From Palsa-459 sp035937595 (GTDB lineage: Bacteria > Actinomycetota > Acidimicrobiia > Acidimicrobiales > RAAP-2), in assembly GCA_035937595.1 (NCBI GenBank), contig DASZHS010000038.1, positions 1-61,510 on the forward strand: DNA of 61,510 bases, given 5' to 3'. Position 1 is the first letter of the stretch; each line of letters begins with the position of its first letter. The notes under the pieces were generated by a model that saw only the letters and a program-made list of their open reading frames with translations, was not told where the DNA came from and ran no database searches. Below, one piece after another: positions 52,465 to 61,510 of the stretch. A program made the translations under genes and the position numbers.

Positions 52465-54533
52465 CGACCGAGCGCGCGTTCCGGGTCCAGTCGCCGTTCC
52501 AGCCAGCGGGCGACCAGCCGCAGGCGATCGCAGCGCTGAGCCAGGGCGTCCTCGACGGGCTTCGCTTCCAGACCCTCGAGGGCATCACCGGGTCCGGCAA
52601 GACGGCGACCATCGCGTGGATGGTCGAGCAGCTGCAGCGACCGACGCTCGTCATCGAGCCGAACAAGTCGCTCGCCGCGCAGCTCGCGGCCGAGCTCAAA
52701 GAGATGCTCCCCGACAACCGTGTCGAGTTCTTCGTCTCCTACTACGACTACTACCAGCCCGAGGCGTACATCGCGAGGACGGACACCTACATCGAGAAGG
52801 ACTCCTCGATCAACGACGAGATCGACCGTCTCCGGCACGCCTCGACGTCGTCGCTGCTCACCCGGCGCGACACCGTCGTCGTCGCGTCGGTCTCGTGCAT
52901 CTACGGGCTCGGCTCGCCGGAGGAGTACGCGAAGAAGATGGCGTCGCTCGTGGCGGGGGAGTCCTACGACCAGCGCGCCCTTCTGCGCCGCCTCGTCGAC
53001 ATGCACTACACGCGCAACGACATGACGCTTTTGCGCGGGACGTTCCGGGTACGCGGCGACACCGTCGAGCTGCTGCCGAGCTACGAGCAGGAGGCGATCC
53101 GCTTCTCGTTCTTCGGCGACGTCCTCGAGCGCATCTCGGTCTTCGACCCGCTCACCGGCGACGTGCGCACGACCCTCGAGGACGTCGCGATCTACGCGGC
53201 GTCGCACTACGTGGCGGGGGACGAGACGATGGCGAGGGCGATCGAGTCGATCGAGGCCGAGCTCCAGGTGCGGCTCGCCGAGTTCCAGGCCCAGAACAAG
53301 CTGCTGGAGGTCCAGCGCCTCCGGGCGCGGACCGAGCACGACCTCGAGATGCTGGCCGAGACGGGCACGTGCGCCGGCATCGAGAACTACTCACGGCACC
53401 TCGACGGCCGCGCGCCCGGGGAGCGGCCCTACACCCTGCTCGACTACTTCCCCGAGGACTTCCTCGTCGTCGTCGACGAGTCCCACGTGGCGGTCCCCCA
53501 GCTGAACGGGCAGTACGCGGGCGACAAGTCGCGCAAGGACGTGCTCGTCGAGCACGGGTTCCGGCTGCCCTCCGCCCTCGACAACCGTCCCCTGCGCTTC
53601 GACGAGTTCCTCGGACGCGTGCCCCAGATCGTCTTCGTCTCGGCGACCCCCGGCCCCTACGAGGCCCAGGTCTCCGACGCCGTCGTCGAGCAGGTGATCC
53701 GCCCGACCGGCCTCGTGGACCCCCCGGTCGAGATCGTGCCCACCCGCGGCCAGATCGACGACCTGCGCGCGCGCATCGCGACGTCGGTCGAGGAGGGCGA
53801 CCGGGTCCTGGTCACGACCCTCACGAAGAAGATGGCCGAGGACCTGACCAGCTACCTCGCCGACGCCGGGGTGCGGGTCCAGTACCTGCACTCCGACATC
53901 GACACGATCGAGCGCATCGAGATCCTCCGCTCCCTGCGGCTCGGGGAGTTCGACGTGCTCGTGGGGATCAACCTGCTGCGCGAGGGGCTCGACCTGCCCG
54001 AGGTGGGGCTCGTCGCCATCCTCGACGCCGACAAGGAGGGGTTCTTGCGCTCGAGCTCCTCGCTGATCCAGACGATCGGCCGCGCTGCGCGGAACGCGCG
54101 CGGGCGCGCCGTCCTCTACGCCGACACGATCACCGACTCGATGCGGACCGCCCTCTCGGTCACCGAGCGGCGCCGCGCCGCCCAGCTCGCCTACAACGCC
54201 GCCAACGGGATCGACCCCCAGTCGATCTCCTCGGCCGTGAAGGACATCCTCGGGCGGCTTCGCGGCTCGGGGCAGGACGCCGACCGGGGGCGGGGCCGGC
54301 GGGGTGGCCGTGCCCGGCAGGCGCGCCCGCGGCTCGGGCGCACCGAGGCGACGGCGCTCCACGAGGACGCCGGGCGCCTCGAGCGCGAGATGCTCGAGGC
54401 CGCCAAAGACCTGCGCTTCGAGGAGGCCGCCGCGCTCCGCGACGAGCTGCACGAGGTGATCGGGATGCTGGCCGAGCTGACCCAGGAAGGGGCGGTCTCG
54501 GGAGATCGAGGGCCGGTCACAGCAGACCGGTAG
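52461..54533 (+). CDS. uvrB: Excinuclease ABC subunit B
   Basis: The damage-verifying helicase-like subunit of nucleotide excision repair. The 690 residues open with FQPAGDQPQAI and Walker A GITGSGKT (about 42-49). The DNA-binding beta-hairpin has YYDYYQPEAYI. Further motifs are the DESH box near 339, SATPGPYE, GINLLREGLDLPEV and QTIGRAARN. A UVR motif near the C-terminus (LRFEEAAALRDEL) binds UvrC. A basic Gly/Arg-rich stretch (about 610-630) precedes it. GTG 52461 overlaps the coaE stop. Its TAG stop forms part of the next promoter. Confidence 0.98.
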   Translation: MTTERAFRVQSPFQPAGDQPQAIAALSQGVLDGLRFQTLEGITGSGKTATIAWMVEQLQRPTLVIEPNKSLAAQLAAELKEMLPDNRVEFFVSYYDYYQPEAYIARTDTYIEKDSSINDEIDRLRHASTSSLLTRRDTVVVASVSCIYGLGSPEEYAKKMASLVAGESYDQRALLRRLVDMHYTRNDMTLLRGTFRVRGDTVELLPSYEQEAIRFSFFGDVLERISVFDPLTGDVRTTLEDVAIYAASHYVAGDETMARAIESIEAELQVRLAEFQAQNKLLEVQRLRARTEHDLEMLAETGTCAGIENYSRHLDGRAPGERPYTLLDYFPEDFLVVVDESHVAVPQLNGQYAGDKSRKDVLVEHGFRLPSALDNRPLRFDEFLGRVPQIVFVSATPGPYEAQVSDAVVEQVIRPTGLVDPPVEIVPTRGQIDDLRARIATSVEEGDRVLVTTLTKKMAEDLTSYLADAGVRVQYLHSDIDTIERIEILRSLRLGEFDVLVGINLLREGLDLPEVGLVAILDADKEGFLRSSSSLIQTIGRAARNARGRAVLYADTITDSMRTALSVTERRRAAQLAYNAANGIDPQSISSAVKDILGRLRGSGQDADRGRGRRGGRARQARPRLGRTEATALHEDAGRLEREMLEAAKDLRFEEAAALRDELHEVIGMLAELTQEGAVSGDRGPVTADR

Positions 54534-54536
54534 CCT
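54531..54536 (+). promoter_or_regulatory. Candidate -10 element of uvrA (leaderless; includes upstream stop codon)
   Basis: TAGCCT lies 7 bases before the uvrA ATG. Its first three bases are the uvrB TAG stop. No LexA-like palindrome is evident nearby. Confidence 0.5.
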
Positions 54537-54543
54537 CCGGCCG

Positions 54544-57492
<2,949 letters not shown>

Positions 57493-57508
57493 GCCGGCGC
57501 GTCGGGTC

Positions 57509-58621
57509 CTAGGGGATCGCCAGCATCCGCTCGAGGGCGACCCTCGCCATCTCGGCGGTCTCGTCGTCGACGGTGATCTGGTTGCGGACCCGGCCCTCGA
57601 CGAGCTCTTCGAGGACCCAGGCGAGGTGCGGGGCGTCGATCCGCGACATCGTCGTGCAGGGACAGACGCTCGGGTCGAGGCACTCCACGTGGAGCGACGG
57701 GTGCTCGTCGGCGAGCCGCTTCACGAGGTGGATCTCGGTGCCGATGCCGATCGCGGTGCCCGGCGCGGCGGCGTCGACCGTGCGGATGATGAAGTCCGTC
57801 GACCCGACGAGGTCCGCGACCTCGACCATGTCGTGGGCGCACTCGGGGTGCACGACGACGACGCCACCGGGGTGCGCCGCGCGGAAGGCCGCCACGTGGG
57901 CCGGCTTGAACCGCTGGTGCACCGAGCAGTGCCCCTTCCACAAGAGGAAGGTCGCCTGCTTGATCGCGACGTCCTCGAGCCCGCCCTGCTCGCGCCGGGG
58001 GTCCCAGACGAGCATCGTCACGGGGTCGTAGCCCATCGCGATCGCCGTGTTGCGCCCGAGGTGCTGGTCGGGGAAGAAGAGGACCTTGTCCGCCCCGGGG
58101 CGGTCCGGCTGGTCGGCGAGCGCCCACTCGAGCACCCGGCGGGCGTTGGACGAGGTGCACACCGCGCCCCCGTGCCGGCCGACGAACGCCTTCAGCGCGG
58201 CGGTCGAGTTCATGTACGTGATGGGGACGACCCGGTCGAGGTCCGCGACCGCGCCGATCGCGTCCCAGGCCTCCTCCACCTGGTCGATGTCGGCCATGTC
58301 GGCCATCGAGCAGCCCGCGGCGAGGTCCGGCAGCACGACGCGCTGGTGGGGCCCGGTGAGCAGGTCGGCCGACTCGGCCATGAAGTGCACGCCGCAGAAG
58401 ACGACGTACTGCGCGTCGTGGTGGTCCGCGGCCAGCCGCGAGAGGCCGAAGCTGTCGCCGCGGGCGTCCGCCCAGCGCATGACCTCGTCCTTCTGGTAGT
58501 GGTGGCCGAGGATGAGCAGCCGGTCGCCCAGGGCGGCCTTCGCGGCCCCGATCCGCTCGGCGAGCGCGTCCGGCGACGCGGTGCGGTACTCCTCCGGCAG
58601 CGCCGTGGTGATGGTGAGCAT
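57509..58621 (-). CDS. nadA: Quinolinate synthase
   Basis: Iron-sulphur enzyme that condenses iminoaspartate with dihydroxyacetone phosphate in NAD synthesis. The 370 residues contain LILGHHYQKDEVM, and the three cluster-binding cysteines are placed as in the family: Cys76 (VVFCGVHF), Cys155 (AVCTSSNA) and Cys320 or Cys322 (SVCPCTTM). ATG 58621 is chosen because it precedes the conserved region and follows a GGGGGT purine-rich site; an upstream in-frame extension of 50 residues is low-complexity. nadB and nadC are not in the window. It lies between uvrA and uvrC on the opposite strand. Confidence 0.95.
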   Translation of the reverse strand: MLTITTALPEEYRTASPDALAERIGAAKAALGDRLLILGHHYQKDEVMRWADARGDSFGLSRLAADHHDAQYVVFCGVHFMAESADLLTGPHQRVVLPDLAAGCSMADMADIDQVEEAWDAIGAVADLDRVVPITYMNSTAALKAFVGRHGGAVCTSSNARRVLEWALADQPDRPGADKVLFFPDQHLGRNTAIAMGYDPVTMLVWDPRREQGGLEDVAIKQATFLLWKGHCSVHQRFKPAHVAAFRAAHPGGVVVVHPECAHDMVEVADLVGSTDFIIRTVDAAAPGTAIGIGTEIHLVKRLADEHPSLHVECLDPSVCPCTTMSRIDAPHLAWVLEELVEGRVRNQITVDDETAEMARVALERMLAIP

Positions 58622-58711
58622 GGTGACCCCCAGGGGCAGCTCCCGTCGCGGCCGGCGGGGACAGCCTGGTCGCCCATCCGCGGGTCTGTCGGCCTCGGGA
58701 GAGATATGTGT

Positions 58712-58735
58712 GGTGCCGGAGTCCAGGCCGGCACC
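58712..58735 (-). promoter_or_regulatory. Perfect dyad over the predicted nadA transcription start (candidate operator)
   Basis: Arms GGTGCCGG and CCGGCACC (8 bp, exact) flank an 8-base centre. The dyad begins 4 bases after the -10 element and covers the predicted start site, a typical repressor position. A regulator is not identified. Confidence 0.45.
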
Positions 58736-58738
58736 CCC

Positions 58739-58744
58739 AGTGTA
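58739..58744 (-). promoter_or_regulatory. Candidate -10 element of nadA
   Basis: TACACT on the minus strand predicts a start near 58732 and a leader of about 110 bases before the nadA ATG. The leader shows no recognised riboswitch. Confidence 0.4.
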
Positions 58745-58815
58745 GGCGCCGGGGCGCCCGCCGCCCGTCACGGGGCGGGCACGCCGCGCCGGTCACGATG
58801 TCACGGCGGCGCCGC

Positions 58816-58821
58816 GATGAT
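58816..58821 (+). promoter_or_regulatory. Candidate -10 element of uvrC (shared motif with rapZ)
   Basis: GATGAT is followed by GGTGGC and the GTG start. The same GCGATGATGGTGG block precedes rapZ at the same distance. It keeps A2 and T6 of the TAnnnT pattern. Confidence 0.4.
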
Positions 58822-58827
58822 GGTGGC

Positions 58828-60696
58828 GTGCTCCCCGCGCCGACGCCCTCCACGATCCCCGACGGCCCGGGCGTCTACGTCTTCCGCGACCCCACCGGGA
58901 CGCCGCTGTACGTGGGGAAGGCGCGGTCGCTGCGCGCGCGGCTCTCCAACTACTTCGCGGACCCCCTCACGCTCCCGGAGCGCACCGAGCGGATGGTCGC
59001 CGCCGCAGCGAGCGTCGACTGGACCGTGACGGCGAGCGAGGTCGACGCCCTGCTGCTCGAGAACTCCCTCATCAAGACCTACCAGCCGCGGTTCAACGTC
59101 CGGCTCAAGGACGACAAGAGCTACCCCTACCTGGCCGTCGACCTGCGCGAGGAGTGGCCCCGCCCGCAGGTGGTGCGCGGCCGCCGACGCCGCGGCGTGC
59201 GGTACTTCGGGCCGTTCGGGCACGCCAAGTCGCTGCGCAGCACCCTCGACCTCCTCCTGCCCACGTTCCCCGTGCGCACCTGCAGCGACGCCAAGTTCGC
59301 CCGCCACCGGCAGCGCGGCCGGCCCTGCCTCCTCGCGGACCTCGGCCGGTGCGCGGCCCCGTGCGTGGGGTGGGTGGACCATCCCACCTACGACGAGCAC
59401 GTCCAGGGGATCCTGCGGTTCTTCGCCGGCGACGCCGCCGCGCTCACGCGCGACCTCGAGGCGCGCATGCAGGCCGCGGCGGCGGCCCAGGACTACGAGG
59501 CCGCCGCGCGGCTGCGCGACGCGCTCGGCCACGTCGAGCGGGCGTCGGACACCCAGCAGGTGCTCCTCTCGGACCGCGACGACCTCGACGCCGTGGGCAT
59601 CGCGAACGACGAGCTGCAGTCCTGCGTCGTGCGCCTCGAGCTGCGCCGCGGGCGGGTGACGGGCCGCGAGTCGCTGCGCGCCGACCTCGTCGACGACCTC
59701 GGCCACGACGAGCTCTTGGAGCGGCTCCTGGGCGACCTCTACGACGCCGAGCGGCCACCGCCGCGCGAGGTCGTCGTCGACCGTGTCGGCGCGGACCTCG
59801 ACCGCCTGAGCGCGTGGCTGACCACGGTCCGCGGCGCGCCGGTGCGGGTCGTCGCGCCCGATCGCGGCCGGCGCCGCGGCGTCGTCGAGCTGGCGACCGC
59901 GAACGCCGCCGAGGACCTGCGTCGCCACGGGCTGCGGCGCGCGGCGGACCACAACGCGCGGTCCAGGTCCCTCGTCGAGCTCCAGTCGGCCCTCGGCCTC
60001 GCGCGCGCGCCGTACCGGATCGAGTGCTTCGACATGAGCCACCTGCAGGGGACGAGCTACGTCGGCTCCATGGTCGTCTTCGAAGACGCCCTCCCCGTCA
60101 AGCGCGCCTACCGGCACTTCACGGTGAAGACCGTGCGCGGCAACGACGACGTCGGCGCGATGCGCGAGGTCCTCGACCGCCGCCTCGCCCACTGGCGCGA
60201 GGTGCCCGGCGGGGATCGCTTCGGCGCGAACCCCGACCTGCTCGTCGTCGACGGCGGGCTGGGCCAGCTCAACGCGGCGGTCGCGGCGGTCGAGGCGCGC
60301 GGCGTCACCGGCCAGGTCGAGCTCGCCTCGCTCGCGAAGCGCCTCGAGGAGGTCTTCCGACCGGGCGGCTCGCGCCCGCTCGTCCTGCCCCGGACGAGCG
60401 AGGCGCTCTACCTCCTGCAGCGGATCCGCGACGAGGCGCACCGCTTCGCCATCTCGTTCCACCGCTCGACGCGCGGTCGGCGCATGACCGCGTCGCTCCT
60501 CGACGGCATCGAGGGGCTCGGCCCGACCCGTCGTGAGCGGCTGCTCGAGACGTTCGGCTCGACGGCCGGCGTGCGCGCCGCGACGCTCCACGACCTCCTC
60601 GCGCTGCGCTGGCTGCCCGACGACGTGGCGCGGCGCGTGCACGAGCGGCTCACCGGTGCGGCTCTCGTGATCGGCGCCGGCGACGATGCGCGATGA
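58828..60696 (+). CDS. uvrC: Excinuclease ABC subunit C
   Basis: Makes both incisions in nucleotide excision repair. The 622 residues have an N-terminal GIY-YIG nuclease (GVYVFRDPTGTPLYVGKA, with the catalytic Glu in LLLENSLIKTY), a cysteine-containing region (GRPCLLADLGRCAAPC), a UVR motif near 225 (DYEAAARLRDAL), the C-terminal RNase H-like nuclease (IECFDMSHLQGTSYVGSMV, LLVVDGGLGQL) and helix-hairpin-helix repeats (IEGLGPTRRERLL). GTG 58828 was preferred because it is 6 bases after the motif shared with rapZ and gives the usual N-terminus. ATG 58798 would add ten residues. Confidence 0.96.
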   Translation: MLPAPTPSTIPDGPGVYVFRDPTGTPLYVGKARSLRARLSNYFADPLTLPERTERMVAAAASVDWTVTASEVDALLLENSLIKTYQPRFNVRLKDDKSYPYLAVDLREEWPRPQVVRGRRRRGVRYFGPFGHAKSLRSTLDLLLPTFPVRTCSDAKFARHRQRGRPCLLADLGRCAAPCVGWVDHPTYDEHVQGILRFFAGDAAALTRDLEARMQAAAAAQDYEAAARLRDALGHVERASDTQQVLLSDRDDLDAVGIANDELQSCVVRLELRRGRVTGRESLRADLVDDLGHDELLERLLGDLYDAERPPPREVVVDRVGADLDRLSAWLTTVRGAPVRVVAPDRGRRRGVVELATANAAEDLRRHGLRRAADHNARSRSLVELQSALGLARAPYRIECFDMSHLQGTSYVGSMVVFEDALPVKRAYRHFTVKTVRGNDDVGAMREVLDRRLAHWREVPGGDRFGANPDLLVVDGGLGQLNAAVAAVEARGVTGQVELASLAKRLEEVFRPGGSRPLVLPRTSEALYLLQRIRDEAHRFAISFHRSTRGRRMTASLLDGIEGLGPTRRERLLETFGSTAGVRAATLHDLLALRWLPDDVARRVHERLTGAALVIGAGDDAR

Positions 60697-60697
60697 T
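60692..60697 (+). promoter_or_regulatory. Candidate -10 element of rapZ (shared motif with uvrC)
   Basis: GATGAT, overlapping the uvrC TGA, is followed by GGTGGT and GTG 60704. Confidence 0.4.
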
Positions 60698-60703
60698 GGT
60701 GGT

Positions 60704-61510
60704 GTGGCCGACCTTCTGATCATCGCCGGGATGTCGGGCGCCGGCCGCTCGACGGCGTCGGCCACCTTGGAGGACCTCGGCTGGTTCGTCATCGACAACG
60801 TGCCCGCGGGGCTGATCACGCGCGTGGCGGCCCTCGCCGACGCCGCCGTGGAGGACCGGGGCCGCCTGGCCGTCGTCATCGGGCGCAGCGGGGTCGGCGA
60901 GGTCCCCGAGCTGGTCTCGGTGATCGAGGACCTCCGCGCGGAGGGCACGTCCATCAAGGTCCTGTTCCTCGACGCCGCCGACGACGTGCTCATCCGCCGC
61001 TACGAGGGGACGCGCCGGCGCCACCCCATGCCGGCGGCCTCCGTCGCGACCGCGATCGTCCAGGAGCGCGAGGCCCTCCGCGAGCTGCGTGGGGTCGCCG
61101 ACGTCCTACTCGAGACGGGCGAGCTCACCTCCAACGACCTTCGGCGCCGCGTCGCCGAGCTGTTCGAGGCGACGGCGGGCGAGCCCATGATGCGCACCGC
61201 GATCCTGTCCTTTGGCTACAAGTTCGGCATGCCCCGCGACGTCGACGTCGTCTTCGACTGCCGGTTCCTCCCCAACCCCCACTGGGTCGAGGAGCTGCGG
61301 GAGCTGTCCGGCCTCGAGGCGCCCGTGCGCGACTTCGTCCTCGGCAACGCCGAGACCGTCCGGTTCGTCGACGAGGTTGTCGAGATGCTGACCTGGCAGC
61401 TGCCGGCCTTCCAGCGCGAGGGCAAGTCGTACCTGACCGTCGCCTTCGGCTGCACCGGGGGGCACCACCGCTCCGTCGCGATCGCCGAGGAGGTCGCCCG
61501 ACGCCTCGGC
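60704..61510 (+). CDS. rapZ: RNase adapter protein RapZ (YvcJ family P-loop protein), truncated by window end
   Basis: The first 269 codons of a RapZ/YvcJ nucleotide-binding protein. Walker A is GMSGAGRSTA, with Arg in the usual Lys position, which I recall as usual in actinobacterial relatives. VIDNVPAGL, LFLDAADDVLIRRYEGTRRRHP, SFGYKFGMPRDVDVVFDCRFLPNP and the C-terminal CTGGHHRSVAIAEEVARRLG follow. It probably ends within about 20 residues beyond the window. The start GTG 60704 is 7 bases after the uvrC stop. In actinobacteria the next genes are usually yvcK and whiA; they are not visible here. Confidence 0.95.
   Translation, partial: MADLLIIAGMSGAGRSTASATLEDLGWFVIDNVPAGLITRVAALADAAVEDRGRLAVVIGRSGVGEVPELVSVIEDLRAEGTSIKVLFLDAADDVLIRRYEGTRRRHPMPAASVATAIVQEREALRELRGVADVLLETGELTSNDLRRRVAELFEATAGEPMMRTAILSFGYKFGMPRDVDVVFDCRFLPNPHWVEELRELSGLEAPVRDFVLGNAETVRFVDEVVEMLTWQLPAFQREGKSYLTVAFGCTGGHHRSVAIAEEVARRLG

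Noticed and set aside
58622..58738. NAD-sensing riboswitch in the nadA leader
   Set aside because: The 110-base leader does not show the paired repeats I would expect for the known nadA motif; only a dyad at the start site is clear, so I report it as a candidate operator instead.

Overview
The window is a contiguous, very high-GC (about 70-75% by eye), almost gap-free bacterial chromosome segment from an actinobacterium. The strongest lineage marker is a mycothiol synthase (mshD). Supporting it are an AftD-type arabinofuranosyltransferase, a polyprenol-phosphate mannose synthase, frequent GTG starts and many four-base GTGA/ATGA gene overlaps. Gene order (rarA-alaS-ruvX-mltG-aroE; polA-rpsA; coaE-uvrB-uvrA; uvrC-rapZ) is classic Actinomycetota. 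The class Acidimicrobiia is my guess and is not proven by the sequence. No insertion sequence, prophage, CRISPR array or rRNA is visible. One tRNA gene, tRNA-Leu(CAA), is present. The window opens inside rarA and closes inside rapZ.

Layout. 0-7.3 kb: the 3' end of rarA, then an operon alaS-ruvX-mltG-aroE-rodA-bifunctional nuclease that mixes translation, recombination, shikimate synthesis and peptidoglycan growth. 7.3-18.7 kb: a second SEDS protein, polyphosphate kinase, two membrane proteins, polyprenol-phosphate mannose synthase, a menaquinone operon (maoC-menG-menF), a VIT-family transporter, mycothiol synthase and endonuclease III. 18.7-25 kb: a tryptophan cluster groES-like/trpE/ygfZ-like, then trpC-trpF-trpB-trpA; trpG and trpD are not here. 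25-28.3 kb: the type II fatty-acid operon fabD-fabG-acpP-fabF and tRNA-Leu. 28.3-34.9 kb: menC, a small coiled-coil protein, polA, a methyltransferase and rpsA. 34.9-51.8 kb: a dipeptide/oligopeptide-type ABC transporter without a binding protein, then a cell-envelope glycan block (GT39-like enzyme, UDP-galactopyranose-mutase-like flavoprotein, large membrane protein, flippase, GT4 glycosyltransferase and a giant AftD protein fused to a methyltransferase). 51.8-61.5 kb: coaE, uvrB, uvrA, nadA, uvrC and rapZ.

The envelope genes form a coherent theme. Polyprenol-phosphate sugar donors (dpm1), GT-C membrane glycosyltransferases, a flippase, a mutase-like flavoenzyme and AftD suggest a lipid-linked cell-wall polysaccharide that contains arabinofuranose or related sugars, made beside the peptidoglycan machinery (mltG and two SEDS proteins).

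The most striking regulatory feature is that a TAnnnT hexamer sits 6-8 bases before the start codon of more than a dozen genes on both strands, as expected for promoters of leaderless mRNAs. In three places the upstream gene's TAG stop codon forms the first half of that hexamer. Genes whose hexamer lies further upstream include the two with the best Shine-Dalgarno sequences (maoC, acpP). The most notable protein is the single-frame AftD-methyltransferase fusion of about 1,779 residues.
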